From contig CAJQLW010000006.1 in NCBI GenBank assembly GCA_905479325.1, positions 1 through 34,534 on the forward strand: a stretch of 34,534 nucleotides of DNA. Reading direction: 5' to 3'. Below the pieces are notes generated by a model. The model was not told the DNA's origin. It did no database searches and was given only the letters and a program-made list of their open reading frames with translations. This stretch comes from an uncultured Flavobacteriales bacterium. GTDB taxonomy: Bacteria > Bacteroidota > Bacteroidia > Flavobacteriales_E > Vicingaceae. The position numbers and the translations under genes are program-made. Below, one piece after another: positions 17,801-25,460 of this stretch; position 1 is the stretch's first letter; each line of letters starts with the position of its first letter.

Positions 17801-17828
17801 TGTGACCTTTTTACTGTTCTTCGTCACA
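17801..17828 (+). promoter_or_regulatory. Putative ECF sigma promoter facing the PepSY-like gene
   Basis: TGTGAC (17801-17806), 15 bases, then CGTCACA (17822-17828), with the coding start at 17851. This gives a leader of about 15-20 bases, a normal promoter-to-start distance. It shares exact layout and end hexamers with 17121-17148 on the other side of the sigma gene. It lies in the divergent region and may also drive the sigma gene. Confidence 0.6.
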
Positions 17829-17850
17829 ATAAATACTTAAACTAATTAAC

Positions 17851-18309
17851 ATGAAAAAAATAGTCCTCATAACCTCTCTACTCTTCAGCTTAAGCGCTAT
17901 TGGCCAAACTGTTCCAAAAAGTATAGAAACGGCCTTTAAAAAATTGTACCCCACTGCTTCAGATGCTGAATGGACCACTTACACCAACAGCTATGTTTCA
18001 GAATTTGTGATATCAGATACCTATAAGGCAGCAAGTTTTGATAAATCCGGAAAATGGATTCAGACTAGTAGTCAAGTAGATGAAGAAAGTCTACCTCAAG
18101 CTGTGAAATCATACGTTACTTCAAAATTTGGTAAAGACTCTTTTGAATCAGCTGAATTTGTTGAAACGCAAGCATTAAAATATTACAGCATCAACGTTAT
18201 TAACGAAGATGGAGAAACCACCAACATTGCGCTTGATACTGCAGGTAAACTAGTTAAATTTACCCAAGAGCAAAGCGAAGAAGAAGAATACGAAGAGGAT
18301 GAAGAGTAA
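17851..18309 (+). CDS. Secreted PepSY-like domain protein
   Basis: 152 residues with a Sec signal peptide (MKKIVLITSLLFSLSAIGQ) and a body resembling the PepSY-like (DUF2874-type) secreted proteins of Bacteroidota. It shows two related halves, VPKSIETAFKKLYPTASDAEW... and LPQAVKSYVTSKFGKDSFESAEFVE, each giving a helix then strands. The C-terminus is a highly acidic tail (EQSEEEEYEEDEE) and could bind cations. The molecular function of this family is not established. It is divergent from the ECF sigma gene with a promoter-like element 23 bases upstream, and is closed by a bidirectional terminator. A cell-envelope stress or metal-linked role under that sigma factor is inference. Confidence 0.82.
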   Translation: MKKIVLITSLLFSLSAIGQTVPKSIETAFKKLYPTASDAEWTTYTNSYVSEFVISDTYKAASFDKSGKWIQTSSQVDEESLPQAVKSYVTSKFGKDSFESAEFVETQALKYYSINVINEDGETTNIALDTAGKLVKFTQEQSEEEEYEEDEE

Positions 18310-18313
18310 AAAG

Positions 18314-18342
18314 AAAAGGAGTGCTAATTGCACTCCTTTTTT
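18314..18342. terminator. Bidirectional terminator
   Basis: An 11-bp perfect stem, AAAAGGAGTGC (18314-18324) with GCACTCCTTTT (18330-18340), has loop TAATT. T follows on the plus strand, and on the minus strand the stem runs into a CTTTTT tract. It starts 5 bases after the PepSY-like stop and abuts the stop of the last gene of the minus-strand operon (18344), serving both. Confidence 0.87.
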
Positions 18343-18343
18343 A

Positions 18344-18499
18344 TTATAATGAACCTGTAGTTATCAATTTATGCAGCTTTACGCTGAGCAATATCAAAAC
18401 AAAAATAATGGCTAACCATTTCTTCCACGTTAAGCCTTTTAGGTCGTCTAAGAAAAGAATGAAACGAGACTTTAATCCGTCTTGTTTAATTTTAGCCAT
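18344..18499 (-). CDS. 51-residue single-pass membrane protein overlapping prmA
   Basis: The frame MAKIKQDGLKSRFILFLDDL... has a basic N-terminus of about 27 residues, then one membrane helix (WLAIIFVLILLSVKLHKLI) and a short tail. Its ATG shares 8 bases with the end of prmA (ATGGCTAA), the classic arrangement for translational coupling, and its stop directly precedes a bidirectional terminator. It is therefore the sixth and last gene of the operon starting at 23066. No family is recognised. A small inner-membrane protein with a cytoplasmic N-terminus is the best reading. Confidence 0.7.
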   Translation of the reverse strand: MAKIKQDGLKSRFILFLDDLKGLTWKKWLAIIFVLILLSVKLHKLITTGSL

Positions 18500-19337
18500 G
18501 CTTTTGTAGCTTTAACCCACACCACGTTTCTTTATCAATCTGCGCCTTTGTTTCAAAAGTATTTAAATGCTCTGCAGCTACTACATCAGCAGCATCTGTT
18601 ACATAAAAACCGCTTAGTAAAAGAAAGCCTTTGTTGTTCAAGTGGCGGTTATACGTTTCAAACTGACTTAACAGAATGTTTTTATTGATGTTGGCAATGA
18701 TCACATCGTACTGCTTGCCAATAGTACCAATCACTTCTTCACCTCCGTGGTAAGCTGAAACTTGAACGTTATTTCGCTCAAAATTCTCCTTCATGTTTTC
18801 ATACGACCACTCTTCTATATCAATGGCTTCTACCTCGGCAGCGCCCATTTTTTTGGCCAATATGGCCAATATTCCAGTGCCACTTCCCATGTCCAATACC
18901 GTTTTCCCTTTAAAGTCGATCTTTTCCATCAACTCAATCATCATCTGCGTAGTTTGATGATGACCAGTGCCAAATGACATTTTAGGCTCAATTACAATTT
19001 CATGTAAAAAAGTTGGCTTTTCAACATGAAAAGGCGCTCTAACGTAACAGAAATTTCCAACTTCCACAGCGTCGAAGTTTTCTTCCCACTTTTGATTCCA
19101 ATTAACTTTCTCAATTTTTTGAACGGAATGTTCAATTTCTACCATGCCTTCAAAAGGTGCAAAGGCGGCAAGCAAATCGGCTTCAACAAAATCATCTTCC
19201 AATATATAAGCCTTTACAAGCGAATCATCTTCCTCTTCTAAAAAACTGTCAAAAGGCAACTCACCAAGCTGCGCAACAAGGATTTCATTAAAGGGTCGAA
19301 ATGGGTTAAGCTTCAGGCTAACTTCTATGTAATCCAT
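18492..19337 (-). CDS. prmA: Ribosomal protein L11 methyltransferase
   Basis: A cytosolic SAM-dependent enzyme that methylates amino groups of ribosomal protein L11. The 281 residues comprise the N-terminal substrate-recognition domain (about 1-90) and the Rossmann methyltransferase domain, with MSFGTGHHQTTQMMIELM, motif I VLDMGSGTGILAILAKKMGA, and the later NINKNILL segment (NPPY-like position). The start is 2 bases after the tpiA stop, and the end overlaps the ATG of the 51-residue gene. The prmA-tpiA pairing is common in Flavobacteriia. Confidence 0.93.
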   Translation of the reverse strand: MDYIEVSLKLNPFRPFNEILVAQLGELPFDSFLEEEDDSLVKAYILEDDFVEADLLAAFAPFEGMVEIEHSVQKIEKVNWNQKWEENFDAVEVGNFCYVRAPFHVEKPTFLHEIVIEPKMSFGTGHHQTTQMMIELMEKIDFKGKTVLDMGSGTGILAILAKKMGAAEVEAIDIEEWSYENMKENFERNNVQVSAYHGGEEVIGTIGKQYDVIIANINKNILLSQFETYNRHLNNKGFLLLSGFYVTDAADVVAAEHLNTFETKAQIDKETWCGLKLQKHG

Positions 19338-19339
19338 TT

Positions 19340-20092
19340 TTAAAGTGCGTTATAAATGGCTAAAATTTCATCGGCTTGTAAAGCAGCTCCGCCAATTAAA
19401 CCACCGTCAACATCTGGCTTCGAAAAAAGCTCTATTGCGTTTGAAGCTTTGCAACTTCCGCCGTATAATATACTTGTGTTTTCAGCAATCGTTACATCCA
19501 TTTTTTTAGCTACTTGAGAACGAATAAAGGCATGTACCTCTTGTGCTTGAGCGGCTGTTGCCGTTTCCCCTGTGCCAATAGCCCAAATGGGTTCGTAGGC
19601 AATTACTACTTTTTGAAAATCAGTTTTAGAAAGTTTCCAAAGCACTTCCAATTGATCTTCTATTACATCAAAATAAGCTCCTTCTCTTCTGTCTTCTAGC
19701 ATTTCGCCACAACAAAATATCGGTCGAATATCATTTGCCAACAGCTGTTTGCACTTTTGAAACAATTCTTGGTTGTCTTCAAAAAAGTTCGCTCTTCTTT
19801 CAGAATGGCCCACTAAACAGTATTTTGCATTTAACGATTTTAGCATGCCTGCAGAAATTTCTCCTGTGTACGCTCCCTTATCAGAAGTATGGCAATTTTG
19901 AGCTCCTAGCTCAATGGAGGTTGCCGAAAACAACTCCGACAAGGCCGCTGTATGAATAAATGGAGGACAAACAACGAGCTGCTTATTCGATTCAGAAGGT
20001 TGATGCTTTTCAACTAACTCTTTTGCTAAGTCAATTCCTTCTAGGAAGTTTTTATTCATCTTCCAGTTTCCTGCTACAATTTTCTTTCTCAT
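19340..20092 (-). CDS. tpiA: Triosephosphate isomerase
   Basis: Glycolytic and gluconeogenic enzyme converting dihydroxyacetone phosphate and glyceraldehyde 3-phosphate. The 250 residues are full length. The catalytic residues are visible: Lys in AGNWKMNKN (about 7-15), His in VGHSERR, Glu in AYEPIWAIGTG, and the phosphate-gripping ILYGGS and GGLIGGAAL loops. It starts 10 bases after the ABC permease stop and ends 2 bases before prmA. Confidence 0.96.
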   Translation of the reverse strand: MRKKIVAGNWKMNKNFLEGIDLAKELVEKHQPSESNKQLVVCPPFIHTAALSELFSATSIELGAQNCHTSDKGAYTGEISAGMLKSLNAKYCLVGHSERRANFFEDNQELFQKCKQLLANDIRPIFCCGEMLEDRREGAYFDVIEDQLEVLWKLSKTDFQKVVIAYEPIWAIGTGETATAAQAQEVHAFIRSQVAKKMDVTIAENTSILYGGSCKASNAIELFSKPDVDGGLIGGAALQADEILAIYNAL

Positions 20093-20102
20093 AATGATTT
20101 GG

Positions 20103-21173
20103 TTATACTCTTACTCTAGGGTCAAGAACGCCGTAAAGAATGTCTACTAAAATATTAATGACGACAAAGATAACCGCAATTATTAAAACAGCTCCCATTA
20201 CTATTGGCAAGTCGTACTTCTCTAATGCGTTTACAATTTCCCATCCAATGCCCTTCCAAGAAAATATAATTTCAACAAAAACTGCACCTGCCATAAGGCT
20301 AGCAAACATTCCTGAAATGGCAGTAACTACAGGATTCATTGCATTTTTTAAAGCATGTGTAAAAAGGGTAGCTCTAGAAGTTAACCCTTTAGCTCTCGCC
20401 GTTCGTACGTAATCCATAGACAATACTTCTAGCATCGAATTTCTGCTTAACTGAAGTACAACTGACAGAGGACGAATGCCCAAGGTAAACGCAGGCAATA
20501 CTAAATTAGACCACTGAATGTACTCGCCTCTTCCTAAATCATCCACCTCGTACAAACTTCCCGACATGTTGAGGCCCGTCCAATCGGAAAGCACATAACC
20601 AAACAGCCAAGCAAATAAAACACCTACAAAGAAAGAGGGCAATGCCATGCCCGAAGTGGCCAATAAAAGCAACATTTTATCTACCCAAGAATCTCTGTAC
20701 AAAGCAGACAGTACGCCCAGCAAAATGCCCAGTGCACTTGCAAATAAGATAGAGGCTAATGCTAAAACGGCTGTTTCTGGTAGACTCTCAAACAATATGG
20801 ACGAAACCTTCTTTTTTGACTGATAAGATTTTCTCAAATAAGGAGCTTTGAGCACTACTTGAAAATTTTCTGCTGCCACCATGATTTGTCCGCCAAACTT
20901 CTCTTTTTCATAAAAGCTACCGTCATCAGGATTGGTTGAATGATAGGAAATTGGCGATAAATCATTTAAATAAAGAGAATATTGGTACAATAAACTTTTA
21001 TCGAGCCCTAGTTCCCTGTTAATTTCATCAATTGCCTCTTGGTCGGCTCGTTGCCCAAGCATCATTCTTGCAGGGTCGCCAGGTAAAATGTTGAAGATAA
21101 AAAACACAAGCGTTAACACCCCAAAAAGGACGAAAAAGCCATAAATTAATCTTCGAATAATAAATGCAACCAC
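20103..21173 (-). CDS. ABC transporter permease, DppB/OppB type
   Basis: 356 residues with an N-terminal membrane helix and at least five further helices. It carries the OppB-type N-terminal signature FNILPGDPARMMLGQRAD (about 27-44) and the EAA-like coupling loop DYVRTARAKGLTSRATLFTHALKNAM near residues 253-280. A periplasmic insertion of about 60 residues (SLYLNDLSPISYHSTNPDDG...) follows the first helix. It would import peptides or a similar solute with a partner DppC permease, ATPases and a binding protein, none of which are in the window. It sits between the DoxX gene and tpiA, with 9- and 10-base gaps, inside a housekeeping operon. Confidence 0.88.
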   Translation of the reverse strand: MVAFIIRRLIYGFFVLFGVLTLVFFIFNILPGDPARMMLGQRADQEAIDEINRELGLDKSLLYQYSLYLNDLSPISYHSTNPDDGSFYEKEKFGGQIMVAAENFQVVLKAPYLRKSYQSKKKVSSILFESLPETAVLALASILFASALGILLGVLSALYRDSWVDKMLLLLATSGMALPSFFVGVLFAWLFGYVLSDWTGLNMSGSLYEVDDLGRGEYIQWSNLVLPAFTLGIRPLSVVLQLSRNSMLEVLSMDYVRTARAKGLTSRATLFTHALKNAMNPVVTAISGMFASLMAGAVFVEIIFSWKGIGWEIVNALEKYDLPIVMGAVLIIAVIFVVINILVDILYGVLDPRVRV

Positions 21174-21182
21174 AAGTAACGT

Positions 21183-22448
21183 TTAGTGCAATTCTTCAAT
21201 ACTTGGAACATCGGCATGATGCCATTTGCCGAGAACGGTTCCATTTTCCAAGTACATAATTCCCGGATTTGAGCGTACCATTGTTTTCAGCACAATGCCA
21301 TCTGTTACATAAAAGTCGAAATTCAAATTGTGTTCCTTAATAAAACTATTTTTCAACTCTTCTCCTGCTGAAGATAAAGCATATACCTTAACCCCCTTCG
21401 CCTGCGCTTGTTTGGAAAGCTCGTTAATGCGATTGATGTTTTCTGTATCCGTCAAATTTAAATCGTAGCAAACAATCCACAAAACTTGAGGCTCTGCCAA
21501 AACCAAATCGGTAATGTCATCTCCTTCATGGCTTAAAATGGACAAGTCTGTAATTTTTGCCACATCGCCTTCTTGTACCATTTCACTTTCAGTACTTAAC
21601 CATTCCCAATCCTTATCTTCCCAAATTTTAGAATCGTTGAAGGTAGCGTTGGTAAACTCTTTGGTTTCGCCGGTAACTTTGTTTTTGTACACCAAAATAT
21701 TCTCATAAATCGGTGGCACTGCACCTTCTGGCAGAACCATTTGCTCTGGCAAGTTTTTTCCAACAGCATAAGGTCTAAAATCTTTAAACGGTAAATCTGT
21801 GGTAGAACCTATGGTAAGGTACAAACTGTAAATTAACGACAAGCCTATGGCCACATTCGCCGCCAAGTCAGGTTTCTGAGAAACGTACTTCACAATAATG
21901 GCAATCCATAAGAACACTAAAACTTCTGCTGCCATTCTCCATTCTAACATCAATCCAAGGGCAAAAAGAATAGCACTTGAAACAATATAAATTCCAAGTA
22001 AATGGGTGTTGTTTTCCCACGGTTTAATCACATTTCGCCTCATAAAAATAATGAGGATGAGCACCATCAGCACTAAATCTTTGTAAAACGACTGCCAAGG
22101 CGTTAATGGAATAGCATCGCCAAAGCAACCACACGAACGTACAATTTCAAAAATGGCAGAAGCTCCGGTTAGAATGGTAAAAAAGCCAATCATTAATAAC
22201 AAGGACCACGAAATTTCCTTCGTGCGCCAGCCAACCAAAACAGCAACTCCCATAATAATTTCGGCAATGCACAACGCAGCTGCCAAAGGCACCAAAATAG
22301 AATGAAGCCATTCCCAATTCATACCAAACTCTACAAAGTATTCTTCGAGTTTGTAAGAAAACCCTAGCGGATCGTTAGCTTTAACTACACCACTAAAAAT
22401 AAATAAATTACCTACAATTATTCGTGCAAAAGTTACTAGATACTTCAT
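21183..22448 (-). CDS. DoxX/MauE-type membrane protein with C-terminal thioredoxin-like domain (BT_3928 family)
   Basis: 421 residues. Four N-terminal membrane helices (about 1-130) carry the MauE-like Cys motif RSCGCFGDAIPLTPWQSFYKD. Further hydrophobic segments follow (about 145-215), then a soluble domain in which VLWIVCYDLNLTD...LSKQAQAKGVKVYALSS...NPGIMYLENGTVLGKWH reads as a thioredoxin-like fold that lacks a CxxC pair. The family is conserved in Bacteroidota next to DUF1599 and tpiA, as here. A redox-related envelope role is suggested by the MauE resemblance but is unproven. It is the second gene of the operon, 72 bases after DUF1599. Confidence 0.85.
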   Translation of the reverse strand: MKYLVTFARIIVGNLFIFSGVVKANDPLGFSYKLEEYFVEFGMNWEWLHSILVPLAAALCIAEIIMGVAVLVGWRTKEISWSLLLMIGFFTILTGASAIFEIVRSCGCFGDAIPLTPWQSFYKDLVLMVLILIIFMRRNVIKPWENNTHLLGIYIVSSAILFALGLMLEWRMAAEVLVFLWIAIIVKYVSQKPDLAANVAIGLSLIYSLYLTIGSTTDLPFKDFRPYAVGKNLPEQMVLPEGAVPPIYENILVYKNKVTGETKEFTNATFNDSKIWEDKDWEWLSTESEMVQEGDVAKITDLSILSHEGDDITDLVLAEPQVLWIVCYDLNLTDTENINRINELSKQAQAKGVKVYALSSAGEELKNSFIKEHNLNFDFYVTDGIVLKTMVRSNPGIMYLENGTVLGKWHHADVPSIEELH

Positions 22449-22520
22449 AAAGTTATGTGTTTAAGTTTTCAAAAATAGAGAAGGAAATTTCAATAATTAG
22501 TCAATTAACAGCTATTAACG

Positions 22521-23066
22521 CTAATCGTTTTCCTCTTCCATTTTTATGAGCGCAAAAATGGAATAATTCACCATGTCTAAATAATTGGCGTCAATGCCTT
22601 CAGAAATCAGTGTTTTTCCTTTGTTGTCTTCTATTTGTTTTATTCTCAGAATTTTTTGAAGAATCAAATCGGTTAAGGAAGAAATCCTCATTTCTCGCCA
22701 AGCCTCATCGTAATCGTGATTTTTATTTTCCATCAGGCTTTTGGCTGTCACAATGTATTTTTCATACAAACCTTTCGCCACGGTAGGATCTAATTCCGTG
22801 TCTTCGCTGTAGCCCAACTCCAATTGAACCAAGGCCATTACCGAATAATTTACAATTCCAACAAATTCAGGCTGAATGCCTTCATCTACTCTACTGCTCC
22901 CTTTTTCTTCTATGCTTCGAATTCGTTTTGCCTTAATGTACAATTGATCGGTTAACGAACTTGTGCGCAATACCCTCCAAGCAGTGCCGTAGTCTTGCAT
23001 TTTTTTATTGAAAACATCTTGACAAATTTTCACAGCATTGTCATATTGTTTCGAAGTATTCGCCAT
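22521..23066 (-). CDS. DUF1599 domain protein (two repeats)
   Basis: 181 residues made of two homologous about 85-residue units. Each shows the pattern K-x-x-DYGxAWRxxRxSSLTDxxxxKxxRIxxIE...VDEGI...VNYSxxALxxxE: first copy about 20-100, second about 105-178. The family is a Bacteroidota-specific protein related to phage/nucleotidyl domains of unknown function; it is recognised by sequence only. It heads the operon with DoxX, the permease, tpiA and prmA. Its ATG overlaps an ATG on the opposite strand in CATG at 23064-23067. Confidence 0.88.
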   Translation of the reverse strand: MANTSKQYDNAVKICQDVFNKKMQDYGTAWRVLRTSSLTDQLYIKAKRIRSIEEKGSSRVDEGIQPEFVGIVNYSVMALVQLELGYSEDTELDPTVAKGLYEKYIVTAKSLMENKNHDYDEAWREMRISSLTDLILQKILRIKQIEDNKGKTLISEGIDANYLDMVNYSIFALIKMEEEND

Positions 23067-23088
23067 GCTTTTCTCTTATTTTTGGTTC

Positions 23089-23955
23089 ATGCAATTAGGA
23101 AACGAATTTAGTCCTTTTCAAAACAAGTACTCCATCAACTGTAAGGGAGTTTTAATGGATTTTTCCACACCCAAAATTATGGGAATTGTGAACCTTACAC
23201 CAGATTCATTTTTCACCCGAAGTAGGTTTCAGGCAGAAAAAGAAATTCTACAACAAGTTGAAAAAATGCTCGAAGAAGGAGCTGATATCATTGACCTTGG
23301 CGCATTCTCTTCTCGGCCTAATTCAGATTTTATAACGGAAGAAGAAGAAAAAGAGCGCCTGCTTTCGCCGTTAAAATCAATTGTGAAGGCGTTTCCTGAG
23401 GCAGTTCTCTCTGTTGATACCTATCGCTGCACTATTGCTACCCAAGCCGTGAGTGAAGGTGCTACAATGATTAACGACATTTCGGGAGGAGATTTGGACG
23501 ATAACATGTTTGAAACCATTGCAACGCTTCAAGTGCCCTATGTTTTAATGCACATGAAAGGCACACCTAAAACCATGCAACAAGCGCCGGTTTATGAAGA
23601 TGTGGTGAAAGAAATTACCAAGGGCTTTTCGGCAAGATTGAACCGTTTGAATGAGCTAGGCGTGAACGATGTAATTCTAGACGTTGGGTTTGGGTTTGGA
23701 AAAACACTCGAACACAACTACACATTATTGAAACATTTAAATTATTTCCATTCACTTGGCAGGCCAATTTTAACAGGCTTAAGCCGAAAAGGAATGATTC
23801 AAAAAATAATTGGAGAAAGTGCTGAAAATGCACTCAACGGAACTACTGCTGCGCATGTTTTAGCTTTGCAAAATGGTGCAAACATACTTCGCGTGCACGA
23901 TGTGAAAGAAGCCAAAGAAACCATTCAAATTGTAGACTTTTACCAAAAGCAGTAA
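23089..23955 (+). CDS. folP: Dihydropteroate synthase
   Basis: Folate pathway enzyme joining p-aminobenzoate with dihydropterin pyrophosphate; the target of sulfonamides. Motifs are in order: MGIVNLTPDSFF (substrate loop), EEGADIIDLGAFSSRP (loop 2), SVDTYR, INDISGGDLDD, VLMHMKGTP, ILDVGFGFGKTLEHN and GLSRKGMI. The usual DGG after TPDSF is replaced by TRS here. The open frame reaches back to 23038, inside the divergent DUF1599 gene. The ATG at 23089 is chosen because the segment INCKGVLMDFSTPK, typical of the family's N-terminus, lies before the internal ATG at 23155 and so should be coding. This gives 288 residues. cdaA follows 10 bases later. Confidence 0.93.
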   Translation: MQLGNEFSPFQNKYSINCKGVLMDFSTPKIMGIVNLTPDSFFTRSRFQAEKEILQQVEKMLEEGADIIDLGAFSSRPNSDFITEEEEKERLLSPLKSIVKAFPEAVLSVDTYRCTIATQAVSEGATMINDISGGDLDDNMFETIATLQVPYVLMHMKGTPKTMQQAPVYEDVVKEITKGFSARLNRLNELGVNDVILDVGFGFGKTLEHNYTLLKHLNYFHSLGRPILTGLSRKGMIQKIIGESAENALNGTTAAHVLALQNGANILRVHDVKEAKETIQIVDFYQKQ

Positions 23956-23965
23956 TATTGTGAGC

Positions 23966-24760
23966 ATGGCAATCCCTCTTTTTATCAGTGTACGGTGGTT
24001 CGATTTGTTGGACATTATGTTGGTAGCCCTGCTGTTGTACCAATTGTACAAGCTGGTAAAAGGCACCGTTGCCATTCGTATCTTTTTAGGCATTCTTGCC
24101 ATTTATTTGTTGTGGAAACTCGTTTCGGCCATGCAAATGGAAATGCTTTCGGAAATTTTGGGGCAGTTTATTGGGGTTGGGGTGTTGGCGTTGATCATTG
24201 TTTTTCAACAAGAAATTAGACGGTTTTTGTTGCTTGTTGGCTCACAAAGCCCGTTTGCCGGAAAAGGTGTGGTGCGCAAACTGCTAAAGTGGACCAACCA
24301 ACAAGAAGAAAAGGTAAACCTGAATATAAATGCAATTGTAAAGGCCTGCCACAACATGAGCCGCAGTAAAACAGGTGCACTCATTATTATTGCCACCGAC
24401 TCTGAATTAAAGTATCATGCCTCTACCGGCGTGGCGCTAGATTCCAATTTATCTGCTATTTTTCTGGAGTCTATCTTTTTTAAAAACAGTCCCCTGCACG
24501 ATGGCGGAGTAATCATTCACAACAACAGAATAAAGGCTGCGAAGTGTATTTTGCCCTTGTCTGACAACCCCGATATACCGGCACAATTTGGTTTGCGGCA
24601 CAGGGCGGCAGTTGGTTTAACAGAAAACTCCCCTGCCATTGCTTTGGTAGTATCTGAAGAAACAGGTAAAATATCTTTTATAGAAGGTACCCGCTTTGAG
24701 CTTGACTTAAGCGCCGACCAACTGAGGGAAGAATTAGAAAAGGCGATTAAGGAGAAGTAA
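23966..24760 (+). CDS. cdaA: Diadenylate cyclase (membrane-bound CdaA type)
   Basis: Makes cyclic di-AMP from two ATP. About 264 residues: membrane helices at about 12-85 (IMLVALLLYQLYKLV; RIFLGILAIYLLWKLV; GVGVLALIIVFQQEIRRFL), then the DAC catalytic domain. The catalytic motif appears as HDGG (D179-G180-G181) where DGA is the textbook form, and the nucleotide-binding RHR is at 211-213 (FGLRHRAAVGLTE). A GTG start at 23960 would add two residues; the ATG at 23966 is preferred. It is co-oriented with folP, 10 bases after its stop, the usual Bacteroidota pairing. Confidence 0.93.
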   Translation: MAIPLFISVRWFDLLDIMLVALLLYQLYKLVKGTVAIRIFLGILAIYLLWKLVSAMQMEMLSEILGQFIGVGVLALIIVFQQEIRRFLLLVGSQSPFAGKGVVRKLLKWTNQQEEKVNLNINAIVKACHNMSRSKTGALIIIATDSELKYHASTGVALDSNLSAIFLESIFFKNSPLHDGGVIIHNNRIKAAKCILPLSDNPDIPAQFGLRHRAAVGLTENSPAIALVVSEETGKISFIEGTRFELDLSADQLREELEKAIKEK

Positions 24761-24865
24761 AAGTTGATTTCTATTTTATCCATGTGAAATCAAAACTTGA
24801 TGACAATGTAGTTCATTTAGGATCTTAAACAAGTATCCATTAGCGCAGAGTGTGTCATATCCATA

Positions 24866-24877
24866 CGTTGTGCACAA
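24866..24877. repeat. Palindromic repeat before an orphan gene
   Basis: CGTTGTGCACAA contains the palindrome TTGTGCACAA and ends 9 bases before the ATG of the orphan membrane-protein gene. The same core recurs at the far end of that gene (25382-25411), so the gene is bracketed by related repeats. Confidence 0.5.
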
Positions 24878-24886
24878 TTCTAATAA

Positions 24887-25399
24887 ATGAAAAAACAAGA
24901 TTTCTTCATATTGATAATAAAACTTTTTGGGCTTTACTCAATGATTATTGTTTTATTCAATATTCTGCCGCAAAACCTAAATTATATTGGATCTTATGGA
25001 GTTGACTCGACTATGATAATAATTGCAATAGTTATGTCAATACTAACTGTTGGACTTTTTGTGCTTTTATTATTTTATGCACCAAAAATTGTTTCTTTAT
25101 TAAAACTTGAAAAAGGATTTCAATCTGATATTATAGATTTTAAAGGTCTATCCGAGGAGTCAATAATAAAAATATCATCAATCGTTGTTGGTGGTATAAC
25201 CGTGATTGACAATTTACCAAGTTTAATTAGCTATACACTATTTGCAGTATCTTCATCTAACTCAGGACAAGTTATGGAAGCAAATGAAAAGTTTTATTGG
25301 ATTGCTAGTTTGATTCAGATTCTTGTCGGTCTGATTCTAGTTTTTAACTATAAATACTTATTGAAGCTGTTAAAAAAAAACTGTGCACAACAACAGTAA
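24887..25399 (+). CDS. Orphan four-helix membrane protein, unknown function
   Basis: 170 residues, Ile/Leu-rich, with four predicted membrane helices: FFILIIKLFGLYSMIIVLF (about 5-24), TMIIIAIVMSILTVGLFVLLLF (about 42-64), IIKISSIVVGGITVIDNLPS (about 94-125), and YWIASLIQILVGLILVFNYKYL (about 137-159). No family is recognised. It is strongly AT-rich, it has no operon partner, and its last codons (TGT GCA CAA CAA CAG TAA) coincide with a copy of the repeat seen just before its ATG. That looks like a stand-alone acquired cassette gene rather than core content (inference). Confidence 0.7.
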   Translation: MKKQDFFILIIKLFGLYSMIIVLFNILPQNLNYIGSYGVDSTMIIIAIVMSILTVGLFVLLLFYAPKIVSLLKLEKGFQSDIIDFKGLSEESIIKISSIVVGGITVIDNLPSLISYTLFAVSSSNSGQVMEANEKFYWIASLIQILVGLILVFNYKYLLKLLKKNCAQQQ

Positions 25400-25411
25400 T
25401 CGTTGCACAAC
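25382..25411. repeat. Paired repeats at the 3' end of the orphan gene
   Basis: TGTGCACAAC (25382-25391) overlaps the last codons of the gene, and CGTTGCACAAC (25401-25411) follows the stop. GTGCACAAC and GTTGCAC can pair into a hairpin with one bulged C, a form seen in integron attC-like sites. The canonical GTTRRRY core is not met, so the attC label is not applied. Confidence 0.4.
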
Positions 25412-25460
25412 CCTATAATTCGGATAAAAACAAGCTTATTTAAGCCGTTTTTAAGAAGGA

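Noticed and set aside
17121-17828. CRP/FNR-type binding sites suggested by TGTGA...TCACA
   Set aside because: The half-sites are separated by 18 bases instead of the 4-6 expected for CRP/FNR dimers; ECF promoter geometry fits better.
25401-25411. Integron attC site
   Set aside because: The GTTRRRY core is not matched and no integrase is in the window; only the weaker cassette-like observation is kept.
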